Positions 1 through 5,935 are shown, counted from the stretch's first letter. The stretch: DNA of 5,966 nucleotides from Clostridiales bacterium (GCA_003486785.1 DNFZ01000050.1:201-6166), one strand, 5' to 3'. Made by a program: numbers and translations. The notes: generated by a model not told the origin, from the sequence alone.

Positions 1-923
1 CCGTGGTCGATATCCACAACAAAGCCATATGCGCCGCGCTCCGCGCAATAGACCACAACGCCCTCTCCGGGGGCGACGATATTGGTGCCCGCGCTGTTGC
101 TGATCCTAAGCCCGTAGTTCATCTTTCCGTAGACGTAGCCGAAGTGATACACCACCTGCCCGCGCATAGGGTACCCGAGCTTGAGATCCCCCTTGCTCTT
201 GCCCTGTACGCCCTCCAGGCGATCGGGCGTGCCGGACATTTTTGCCTTTGTGTAAGTCCCTGTGCGCACGATGGTTTCCCGCGCAGCGCGGATCGTTCTC
301 GTCTCGGGCAGCCCCGTTTCCACCAACACGCCCGCGTGGTAGACCGCCTGTATGCGCGTTTCCGAAAGCGCGCCTGCGCCGAGCTGCGCGATCACACGCG
401 CGCCCTTGGGAAGCGCTGGTTCGGTGCTCTGTGACATCTCCGGAGCGGTTTCGATCTGCTCTGTGCGCATCGTGGTCAATCGAACCGGCACCATATTTGG
501 GTTTTGCAGCAGTGTTTGCAGCGCGCTTGCCGCCTCCAGCGGCTTGACAAGCGGGTCGCCCGGAACCAAAATCAGCTCGCAATCAAACTTCGCGGAGAGA
601 AAGCGCTCCCCCTCCGGCGCTGCCGCGCTGCTTAAATATTCCCAGAGCATCTGCTTTGCCGCAAATTCGGACGAGAGCGTCATGACCGGCACGCGGTCAA
701 CCAGCAGGGTGACGGTGTCTGAATAGGTCATCGGCTCGCTCGTCGGCTCCGGCGTTGGCATTTGCGTCTCCACGCTGATCCTATCGATTTCGGCCTGCTC
801 GACAATCACAGGGCCGGTCTGCGCTTCCGGCCGGGCTGCGCGCAGCGCACCGATTACGGCCAGCAGCAGCAACACGCCCGCTGTCGAGAGAAAAAAGATG
901 CGGTTGAGGAGCTTTTTATCCAA
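1..923 (-). CDS. Membrane-anchored G5 and degenerate M23/LytM domain protein (3' end outside window)
   Basis: The reading frame is open from a TTG at 923 to the window edge, giving 307 complete codons plus part of the next; the C-terminus is missing. A TAA at 932-930 closes the frame upstream, so TTG 923 is the only start that keeps the membrane segment. AAAGGA at 943-938 is the likely ribosome site, with a long 14 nt spacer. Residues 1-7 are basic, about 8-26 form one transmembrane helix, and about 56-64 are a Pro/Thr/Glu stretch. Residues about 68-145 are an extracytoplasmic region I cannot name, about 147-223 fit a G5 domain (ending in VRTGT), and from about 250 an M23/LytM fold begins (GYPMRG, HFG, GTNIVAPGEGVV, AYGFVVDIDHG). 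The usual HxGxD zinc motif reads NYGLR, with Asn269 and Arg273 replacing His and Asp, so it is probably not an active peptidase. Such LytM proteins often act as scaffolds or activators. It lies 64 bp after the SpoIID-like gene on the same strand, probably co-transcribed. Confidence 0.85.
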   Translation of the reverse strand, partial: MDKKLLNRIFFLSTAGVLLLLAVIGALRAARPEAQTGPVIVEQAEIDRISVETQMPTPEPTSEPMTYSDTVTLLVDRVPVMTLSSEFAAKQMLWEYLSSAAAPEGERFLSAKFDCELILVPGDPLVKPLEAASALQTLLQNPNMVPVRLTTMRTEQIETAPEMSQSTEPALPKGARVIAQLGAGALSETRIQAVYHAGVLVETGLPETRTIRAARETIVRTGTYTKAKMSGTPDRLEGVQGKSKGDLKLGYPMRGQVVYHFGYVYGKMNYGLRISNSAGTNIVAPGEGVVVYCAERGAYGFVVDIDH

Positions 924-943
924 TTTTCGTTATGAAATCCTTT

Positions 944-968
944 CGCAGGCGCATCGCGCAAACCTGCG
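944..968 (-). other. Hairpin in the intergenic gap, abutting the ribosome site of the G5/LytM gene
   Basis: On the minus strand CGCAGG (968-963) pairs with CCTGCG (949-944), and an inner CGC/GCG pair closes a GAT loop, leaving a 4 nt bulge. AAAGGA follows directly at 943-938. There is no T-run afterwards, so it is not a convincing terminator. It could influence translation or mRNA processing between the two cell-wall genes. The pairing is visible; the function is a guess. Confidence 0.4.
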
Positions 969-987
969 CACGCCCGGCGTATATTTT

Positions 988-3798
988 TCAGCCGATCTTG
1001 AGGTATGCCGACGAGCAATAGCCCTTCGTGCCCTGATAGTCCACATAGCACCAGCCGTTTACGGTGGAGTAAATCGTAACGATTGCGCCCTTTGGCATCG
1101 TGAGCAGAATTCGTGAGCCGGAGGCGGACGAGGCTTGTGCGCGAAGATTCAGGTTGCCTGTCACAACGCCGATATTCGGACTGTCCGAATTCGCTGCGCC
1201 GGTGAGGGTGACGTATTTTGCCAGCGTGTATCCGGTGAGCTTAGCCGACGGCACTTCGATCTGATACCAGCCGCCAAACGAGCCGGTCACCCGCACGGTC
1301 GTGTTGCGCGTGAGCCTGCCGAGGCTGTTGTATCGCGTATCCGGACCCGCTCGCAACACGATGCCGGAGGCGTTGATATAGCCCGCGCTGGAAGCGGCGC
1401 CCGAGCTGCTGACGGTACTTAGCTGCGTGAGCGTAACATATTTGGCGTACACATATCCGTCTAGGCCTGTTTCGCTCACCCGCACACGATACCACGACCC
1501 GACTTTTTCATAGATGCCCAGCGTCGTGTTCCGCACGAGCCTGCCATAGCTTCTGGTGGATGTGCTGGCGCCCGCGCGGATGTTGACGCCGTTTGCATTG
1601 ATCACCCCCGTAGCAACGAGATTCGGCGCGAGCGTGGGGCCCGGGGTCGACGTCGGGCTCGTGGTGATCGCGGGGGTAGGCGTTGCGCCGTCAGGAATCG
1701 CGGTCGGCACGGGCGTTGCCGCCACTCCGGCCGGGGTTGCCGTCGGGCTTGCGCCCGTCAGGTCCGCAACAGCCTGTGTGATGACCACATAATCCTTGCT
1801 GATGAATCCATCCTGGCCGGTGGTCATCGCCTTGACCTTATACCAGCCGCCCACCATGCCGTAGATGCCGAGCAGCGTATCCTGAGACAGCTGGCCAACC
1901 GTGGCATAACTCGTGGCAGGGCCGGTGCGATAGTTTACCGCGCCTGCGGAAACCTTGCCCTGCGCAATCAGGGACGAGCCGGTCAGCGTGATATAGTCAT
2001 AGCGGATATAGCCCGTGTTGCCGCTGGGCGTGAAGACATAGTACCACTCACCCGTCATGCCGAGCAGCGTCACCTGCGTATCCGCCGTGAGCGACTCTAC
2101 CACGCTGCCGCTGGTGGAAGCTTTGGAGCGAACGTTGACCGAGCCGCCGATGACTTTCCCCGTTGAGGGGGCGGTCTGCGCGGTGGACGGCTTCGTTGCT
2201 CCTACGCTTTCCGGGAACACATACGCCATCGTGCCAAGCGTTGCGCCGGGATAATAGAAGGAGAGGATGTCGAGATACGTCTTTCCGATGTTTGCCATAT
2301 ACTGCGCACCACGCTGGCTCATGCCAACGCCGTGGCCATATCGCGCATGATAGAGATTCCAGCCGCCTGCGGTCGGCGCGGCGTAGTAGATCCGGAGTAT
2401 GTCAGAACGGTATAGCCCCGCCGCCGCCATTTCGCTGAACGAAAAGCTCACGCTCACCTGGCTTGTTTTCACCGTTTCAATGGCGGGCGTGGGGGAAGGG
2501 GTGATCGCAAACGGCGCTGTCGGCGACGGCGTCGGCGCAAAGGTCGGCGTAGGAGACGGGGTCGGCTCCGCTGTCGATTCCGGGCTTGGGGTTACGCCTT
2601 CCGGCAGCAGCGCTGGCGTCATGCCCGCGGGCGTGGGGCTCGGCGAGGGCGTTGGCGCGAAGGTTGGCGTGGGGCTTGGCGTAGGCGCAAAGGTCGGCGT
2701 GGGCGACGGCGTTGGCGTGAAGGTTGGCGTGGGGGTCGGAATCAGAGCGGGGAGCATATTTGCCCGTACCGTTGCCGTCACAGTTACGTTGAGATGGTTG
2801 AGATCGCCCGTATATCCGGTTGCGCCGGAAGAGACGACGCTGTCGATCGACTGCACGCCGCCAAACGTGTAACCCTCGGGAATCACGCCGCGGCCGGCAA
2901 CCGCCGCCATCAGGCGTGCATCCAGGAACGCAAACGCAGCGGTTCCCATGTCCTTTTCGCTGTAGATGGAGGAGACGAACACTTTTTCCACCGGCGTGGA
3001 CGGATTCTGCAGGTCGTACGGGTCTGCGCCATAGTTATATGCGCCGTCGTAGATTGGGCTTGTCCAGCGATTGGAGGGCAGAATCATCCAGCCGCCATTG
3101 CTCGCGGCATAGTAGCACAGGAGCGGCACATTGTTGTAGTAGAGCACGTCGCTCATGGTTGAATCGACCGCGTTGATTACATTCAGGCTCGCGGGGTCAT
3201 AGCCCCTGTAAACCTGATCGGATGCGGTGTCGCCGATATCATACGAGCCGCTCTGGCGAATCCTGAGCAGCGCGTACCCCTTTGCCGCGATGGACTGCGC
3301 CTTGAGCGCCTCCAGCGGGAAGGCGTTGCTCATCTCGTAACCGACCACGCCGTAGAGATAATGCGAAAGCGGAACGCGGTTGACCACCGTGAGCACGCCG
3401 TTGCTTGCGCCAAGCTGGAGGTTTCCCAGATAGTTACGCGTGCCTGCCGCCGTCTTGATGGTGAGGTGACCGGCAAAGCGCGAGAGATCCGTGCGCTCAA
3501 TGGTAGCGCCGCTGCCGGAATAGATCTGCCCCTCGCTCGAGTGGCGGACGGTAACCGTGCTGCCGCTGGCTGTAATGGTGAGCGTGCCGTCCGTAAACGT
3601 TCGCTGTGTCTGCGCAAGCAGATAGGTGCCTTTCACGGGGATGCTCGCCGTCTGCGCCCCCTGGGTTGAGAGCAGCACGCGAATATACTGCATGCCGGAG
3701 TCCGCAGGCGCGGACGAGAGCGGAACGGCAAGCAAGAGCAGAGCCAGCGCGAGCGCGAAGGCAAACCCTTTGCGGAAGCGGATCGGTCGTTTCTTCAT
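988..3798 (-). CDS. Secreted SpoIID/LytB-family protein with internal Pro-Thr-Ser insert and five C-terminal SH3b domains
   Basis: A 936-residue exported protein, far longer than the roughly 340 residues usual for SpoIID. ATG 3798 is chosen because a classic signal peptide starts there (MKKRPIRFRK, hydrophobic 11-28, likely cleavage near 30-32) and a GGGGGG tract lies 3 nt upstream; the frame stays open to a GTG at 3915 with no ribosome site. Residues about 36-349 are the first part of a SpoIID domain: LYGVVGYEMS (149-157) holds Glu155 at the catalytic position of SpoIID lytic transglycosylases, followed by EALKAQSIAAKGYAL, DQVYRG and YYAASNGG. Residues 350-440 are a Pro-Thr-Ser insert. The domain resumes at about 441-531 with YGHGVGMSQRGA (487-498) and ILSFYYPG. 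Five bacterial SH3 domains follow at about 547-607, 612-675, 729-792, 806-867 and 876-936, with a second Pro-Thr hinge at 681-727. The family cleaves peptidoglycan stripped of stem peptides, or enhances amidases; SH3b domains usually bind wall. A sporulation role is possible but unproven. Confidence 0.92.
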   Translation of the reverse strand: MKKRPIRFRKGFAFALALALLLLAVPLSSAPADSGMQYIRVLLSTQGAQTASIPVKGTYLLAQTQRTFTDGTLTITASGSTVTVRHSSEGQIYSGSGATIERTDLSRFAGHLTIKTAAGTRNYLGNLQLGASNGVLTVVNRVPLSHYLYGVVGYEMSNAFPLEALKAQSIAAKGYALLRIRQSGSYDIGDTASDQVYRGYDPASLNVINAVDSTMSDVLYYNNVPLLCYYAASNGGWMILPSNRWTSPIYDGAYNYGADPYDLQNPSTPVEKVFVSSIYSEKDMGTAAFAFLDARLMAAVAGRGVIPEGYTFGGVQSIDSVVSSGATGYTGDLNHLNVTVTATVRANMLPALIPTPTPTFTPTPSPTPTFAPTPSPTPTFAPTPSPSPTPAGMTPALLPEGVTPSPESTAEPTPSPTPTFAPTPSPTAPFAITPSPTPAIETVKTSQVSVSFSFSEMAAAGLYRSDILRIYYAAPTAGGWNLYHARYGHGVGMSQRGAQYMANIGKTYLDILSFYYPGATLGTMAYVFPESVGATKPSTAQTAPSTGKVIGGSVNVRSKASTSGSVVESLTADTQVTLLGMTGEWYYVFTPSGNTGYIRYDYITLTGSSLIAQGKVSAGAVNYRTGPATSYATVGQLSQDTLLGIYGMVGGWYKVKAMTTGQDGFISKDYVVITQAVADLTGASPTATPAGVAATPVPTAIPDGATPTPAITTSPTSTPGPTLAPNLVATGVINANGVNIRAGASTSTRSYGRLVRNTTLGIYEKVGSWYRVRVSETGLDGYVYAKYVTLTQLSTVSSSGAASSAGYINASGIVLRAGPDTRYNSLGRLTRNTTVRVTGSFGGWYQIEVPSAKLTGYTLAKYVTLTGAANSDSPNIGVVTGNLNLRAQASSASGSRILLTMPKGAIVTIYSTVNGWCYVDYQGTKGYCSSAYLKIG
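2479..2751 (-). repeat. Low-complexity Pro-Thr-Ser coding stretch inside the SpoIID domain
   Basis: Residues 350-440 of the SpoIID-like protein are almost entirely Pro, Thr, Ser, Ala and Phe, built on a ten-residue theme FAPTPSPTPT. Phe recurs every ten residues at 360, 370 and 380 and again at 420 and 430. A less regular part (391-410, including GMTPALLPEGVTP) separates two repetitive blocks. Such stretches are normally flexible, extended linkers in secreted proteins; here it lies between the two halves of one domain. Confidence 0.85.
2651..2740 (-). repeat. Three tandem 30-bp repeats
   Basis: Plus-strand units at 2651-2680, 2681-2710 and 2711-2740 each follow the pattern G-T-(T/A)-GGCG-(C/T)-(G/A)-A-AGGT-(T/C)-GGCGT and end in a G-rich decamer. 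A fourth similar copy sits apart at 2531-2560. Each unit encodes ten residues (FAPTPSPTPT type), so changes in copy number keep the reading frame. Third-position differences show the copies are not recent exact duplications. Confidence 0.75.
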
Positions 3799-3801
3799 AA
3801 A

Positions 3802-3807
3802 CCCCCC
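3802..3807 (-). promoter_or_regulatory. Ribosome-binding tract of the SpoIID-like gene
   Basis: On the minus strand GGGGGG is followed by TTT and then ATG at 3798. It is not a canonical AGGAGG and its 3 nt spacing is short, but it is the only purine-rich tract in reach and it agrees with the signal peptide in placing the start at 3798 rather than at the upstream GTG at 3915. Confidence 0.5.
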
Positions 3808-3854
3808 GAAATAGATGTTTCCAGAACGGGCATGTAACACGCACCCGTATTGTG

Positions 3855-3860
3855 ATTGTA
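3855..3860 (-). promoter_or_regulatory. Candidate -10 element upstream of the SpoIID-like gene
   Basis: The minus strand reads GATACAATC here, giving TACAAT, one mismatch from the sigma-A -10 hexamer. ATACAAT also resembles the -10 of mother-cell sigma-E promoters (CATACAAT). No good -35 for either class is visible. The implied 5' leader is about 50 nt. In the 204 bp between ispE and this gene it is the best promoter candidate, but weak. Confidence 0.3.
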
Positions 3861-3877
3861 TCGAAAGCGGCACAGGG

Positions 3878-3897
3878 ATTGCATCTGTTTTTGCAAT
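3878..3897. repeat. Inverted repeat ATTGC-N10-GCAAT upstream of the SpoIID-like gene
   Basis: Perfect 5-bp half-sites ATTGC (3878-3882) and GCAAT (3893-3897) are separated by 10 bp, so their centres lie about one and a half helical turns apart. The element sits just upstream of the candidate -10 at 3855-3860, across the expected -35 region, where a regulator could act. Five-base half-sites can arise by chance. Confidence 0.35.
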
Positions 3898-3951
3898 TTT
3901 TCTCGGTTTGTTCACTTTAACGCAACAGCGCGGCTATACATGCGAAACACC

Positions 3952-3970
3952 CGGCTCCTTGGGGCTGCCG
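3952..3970 (-). terminator. Possible weak terminator or hairpin after ispE
   Basis: On the minus strand, 33 nt beyond the ispE stop, CGGC pairs with GCCG and an inner CC/GG pair closes a CCAA loop. It is followed by GGTGTTT rather than a real T-tract, so termination would be inefficient and some read-through into the SpoIID-like gene is plausible. Confidence 0.3.
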
Positions 3971-4002
3971 TGCGCGTTATTAGCGCAATCAAACGCTCGC
4001 GT

Positions 4003-4824
4003 CTAGATGCTCTCGCAAACCCGGGCAAAAGCAACGTCATCCAGCCGGGCCAGCGCGGTCTCTGCCGTGGCTTTGTCCGTAAATACGCCGAATACCGCGC
4101 TGCCGCTGCCGCTCATGCTGGCGGCCTTTGCGCCCAACGAGAGCATATCCGCCTTGATGCGCCCGATCTGAGGCACAAGCGAAATGGCCGGCTCTTCGAG
4201 CGCATTGAATAGAAGCGGGCAGAGCGCGTCGAGATCTCCGTCCGAGAGCGCTTTGAGCACGGAGGTGGTCTGCGGCATTGCGCGCGGAAGCTTGAGCAGC
4301 GAAAAGAGTTTCCTGGTGGAAACGCCCTCTGCGGGCTTGGCAACGAGCAGATGCAGCTTCATGCCGCGCACAGGAGTGAGCGCTTCGCCGATCCCTTCCG
4401 CACGCTGGGTTCCCCCGCGCAGGCAAAAGGGCACGTCCGCGCCGATTTTTGCGCCGATCTCGAACAGCGTTTTTTCGTCAACTTCGCCATAGAGCTCTTG
4501 CAAGCCCTTGAGCGCCGCAGCTGCATCCGCGCTGCCGCCGCCGAGGCCAGCTTCGGCGGGAATGCGTTTGATCACGCGGATATACGCGCCGCGCCCCGTG
4601 AGCGCGCGGTACTGTTCCGCCGCGCGGCGCAGCGTGTTGTCGTACGGCAGCGCCATGCCTGTAGCGCTCACCAATATACCCCGCGCACGCTCGATGGTTA
4701 CCGTGTCATACAGGTCGATGGTCTGCATAATGGAATCCAGCGCATGATAGCCGTCCGTGCGCTTATAGAGCACGCCGAGCGTGAGATTGAGCTTTGCATA
4801 TGCGCGCTTTGTCGTTCTATCCAT
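4003..4824 (-). CDS. ispE: 4-diphosphocytidyl-2-C-methyl-D-erythritol kinase (IspE)
   Basis: A cytosolic GHMP-family kinase that phosphorylates the 2-hydroxyl of CDP-methylerythritol with ATP, the fourth step of the MEP isoprenoid pathway. With the ATG at 4824 it has 273 residues, normal for IspE. AYAKLNLTLGV near the N-terminus carries the substrate-site Lys11, followed by KRTDGYHALDSIMQTIDLYD. The ATP-binding loop PAEAGLGGGSADAAAAL is at 89-105, GADVPFCLRGG contains the catalytic Asp130, and the third GHMP motif MSGSGSAVFGVF is at 237-248. All key residues are present. A TTG at 4845 would add seven residues and has AGGA 13 nt upstream; the ATG is preferred because few residues normally precede the AKLNL motif, but it lacks a clear ribosome site. 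Transcription probably starts near 4872 from an extended -10 promoter. The next gene on this strand begins 204 bp later, so co-transcription is uncertain. Confidence 0.96.
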   Translation of the reverse strand: MDRTTKRAYAKLNLTLGVLYKRTDGYHALDSIMQTIDLYDTVTIERARGILVSATGMALPYDNTLRRAAEQYRALTGRGAYIRVIKRIPAEAGLGGGSADAAAALKGLQELYGEVDEKTLFEIGAKIGADVPFCLRGGTQRAEGIGEALTPVRGMKLHLLVAKPAEGVSTRKLFSLLKLPRAMPQTTSVLKALSDGDLDALCPLLFNALEEPAISLVPQIGRIKADMLSLGAKAASMSGSGSAVFGVFTDKATAETALARLDDVAFARVCESI

Positions 4825-4833
4825 CGTATTTGT

Positions 4834-4899
4834 TACACCGGTCAACTCAAGTATTTAATCCTAGTAATCGCATACAACAGTATACCAAAATACACCGGT
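4834..4899. repeat. Pair of TACACCGGT direct repeats around the ispE promoter
   Basis: TACACCGGT occurs at 4834-4842 and again at 4891-4899, 57 bp apart, each containing the palindrome ACCGGT. Relative to the predicted ispE start of transcription, one lies at about -19 to -27 and the other at about +30 to +38. This placement would suit a repressor binding two sites, but no regulator is identified. Confidence 0.4.
4879..4887 (-). promoter_or_regulatory. Extended -10 promoter for ispE
   Basis: The minus strand reads TGGTATACT, a TGn-extended -10 with five of six bases matching TATAAT. No good -35 is present at 17 bp, which is common for extended -10 promoters. The predicted start of transcription is near 4872, giving a leader of about 48 nt to the ATG at 4824. 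Confidence 0.6.
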
Positions 4900-4959
4900 T
4901 ACCGCCAGCCAATCGGCGCGGATTTCACGCCATGGTCACTGTCGCTTTTGAAACGCGTG

Positions 4960-4968
4960 TGCTATACT
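4960..4968 (+). promoter_or_regulatory. Extended -10 promoter for walJ
   Basis: The plus strand reads TGCTATACT, a TGn-extended -10 element with the same TATACT hexamer as the divergent ispE promoter. TTGAAA at 4948-4953 looks like a -35 but is only 9 bp away, too close to serve. The predicted start of transcription is near 4975, giving a leader of about 137 nt before walJ. Confidence 0.6.
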
Positions 4969-4990
4969 AGGGTGTGTTAAATTTGCCATG

Positions 4991-5035
4991 CGCATCTACA
5001 GGGTGTTGCTTTGCCACGCATTTGCAACAGATGTG
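4991..5035 (+). other. Stem-loop in the walJ leader
   Basis: CGCATCT (4991-4997) pairs with AGATGTG (5029-5035), seven pairs including one G-U. GTTGC (5005-5009) pairs with GCAAC (5024-5028), and TGC/GCA closes a CAC loop at 5015-5017; a 7 nt bulge lies on the 5' side. TTTT follows at 5036-5039, making it look like a weak terminator or attenuator. No known riboswitch class was recognised. Confidence 0.4.
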
Positions 5036-5095
5036 TTTTCTCATGTGCGGTCATCACTGGCAATTGAGATTCCGCGTTGCAGCGGTCTGTGATAA

Positions 5096-5101
5096 AAGGA
5101 G
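5096..5101 (+). promoter_or_regulatory. Ribosome-binding site fixing the walJ start
   Basis: AAGGAG lies 10 nt upstream of the ATG at 5112. The reading frame stays open 46 codons further up to a GTG at 4974, but that codon falls at the predicted start of transcription and lacks a ribosome site. The family's conserved N-terminus (LCSGSSGNAS) also begins just after the ATG at 5112. Confidence 0.85.
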
Positions 5102-5111
5102 CTATCTCATT

Positions 5112-5894
5112 ATGTTGTTTTCGCCGTTGTGCAGCGGTTCCTCCGGCAACGCGTCTTATCTGGAGGCAGGCGGCGTGCGCCTGATCATCGATGCGGGCGT
5201 CACCGCAAAGCGACTGCGCGGCTTAATGTCCATGCTCGATCTTTCCCCCGAGGGGCTGGATGCGATTTTAATCACGCACGAACATTCCGATCACGTCTCT
5301 GGCATTGGCGTACTTTCCCGCAGATACGATATTCCCGTCTATGCCGCGGAAGCTTGCTGGGAGCGCATGCCAAAGAGCATCGGCGCGATCGCAGCCAAGA
5401 ACATCCGCGTGTTTGAGCCGGATCGCGATTTTTATCTCAAGCAGCTCTGCGTGCATCCCTTCTCAACCCCGCACGACGCTGCGCACGCGGTCGGCTACTC
5501 GTTTGTTCACGGCGGGAAAAAGCTCTCCATCATGACCGACGTCGGACATGTTTCTAAGCGCATGCTCGACGCGGTCGCAAATTCCGACCTGATCCTGCTG
5601 GAGGCCAACCACGATGTGGATATGCTCAAGGCAGGCAGCTATCCCTACCCGCTCAAGATGCGCATCCTCTCCTCCCGGGGGCATCTATGCAACGAAGATG
5701 CGGGTCTGGCGCTGCAAAAGCTTCACGCGCGCGGCGTGAAAAACGCGATTTTGGGCCACCTCTCCGAGGAGAACAACACGCCGGAGCTTGCGCTCATCAC
5801 CGTGCAGTCGCTGCTCGACGAGGCGGGGCTGCTTGAAAGCATGTTTGTCACCGTTGCCGACCGCTTTGAGCCATGCGGGTTGTTTGAGTTGTAG
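5112..5894 (+). CDS. walJ: WalJ/YycJ-type metallo-beta-lactamase-fold nuclease
   Basis: A 260-residue cytosolic protein, close to the length of Bacillus YycJ. The N-terminus LCSGSSGNASYLE and GVRLIIDAGV is the family signature. The metal-binding motif THEHSDH gives His56, His58, Asp60 and His61; further likely ligands are His121 (STPHD), Asp143 (MTDVGH) and His216 in LGHLSEENNTPE, with the family motif LSSRGHLCNEDA at 186-197. The set appears complete, so the enzyme should be active. The family contains metal-dependent DNA exonucleases linked to repair, and in many Bacillota the gene lies with the WalRK cell-wall two-component genes. Here walRK is not next door: ispE lies divergently upstream. 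rlmH begins 41 bp downstream on the same strand with no terminator visible, so the two are probably co-transcribed. The function assignment rests on family membership. Confidence 0.93.
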   Translation: MLFSPLCSGSSGNASYLEAGGVRLIIDAGVTAKRLRGLMSMLDLSPEGLDAILITHEHSDHVSGIGVLSRRYDIPVYAAEACWERMPKSIGAIAAKNIRVFEPDRDFYLKQLCVHPFSTPHDAAHAVGYSFVHGGKKLSIMTDVGHVSKRMLDAVANSDLILLEANHDVDMLKAGSYPYPLKMRILSSRGHLCNEDAGLALQKLHARGVKNAILGHLSEENNTPELALITVQSLLDEAGLLESMFVTVADRFEPCGLFEL

Positions 5895-5935
5895 TCTTCT
5901 CATTCTCGCAGGTCTACTAGCACTTGTAACAACAC

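Noticed and set aside
106..582. Minus-strand ORF of 158 codons in another frame
   Set aside because: It is rich in Arg, Ala and Gly without domain motifs. The overlapping frame from TTG 923 has a membrane helix, G5 and M23 signatures.
2479..2751. CRISPR-like or mobile-element repeat
   Set aside because: The periodicity is 30 bp without unique spacers, and it is in frame within a coding sequence encoding a proline-rich linker.
2399..2872. Plus-strand ORF rich in Gly and Val (GVG repeats)
   Set aside because: It is the antisense shadow of the Pro-Thr-Ser coding repeats; its regularity comes from the minus-strand gene.
3799..3915. N-terminal extension of the SpoIID-like protein by 39 residues from a GTG at 3915
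   Set aside because: It has no ribosome site, it would bury the signal peptide behind a hydrophilic stretch, and it contains the candidate promoter. The ATG at 3798 fits better.
3974..3990. TGCGC-loop-GCGCA hairpin after ispE as a terminator
   Set aside because: The stem is only five pairs and no T-tract follows on the minus strand.
4948..4953. TTGAAA as the -35 of the walJ promoter
   Set aside because: It is only 9 bp from the TATACT hexamer, too close for sigma-70 type spacing.
4351..4980. Plus-strand ORF of 209 codons opposite ispE
   Set aside because: It has no recognisable motifs or ribosome site, and it overlaps the well-supported ispE gene and the divergent promoter region.
4974..5111. 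Cysteine-rich 46-residue N-terminal extension of WalJ
   Set aside because: The GTG lies at the predicted transcription start, family proteins begin at the SGSSGN region, and AAGGAG at 5096-5101 serves the ATG at 5112.
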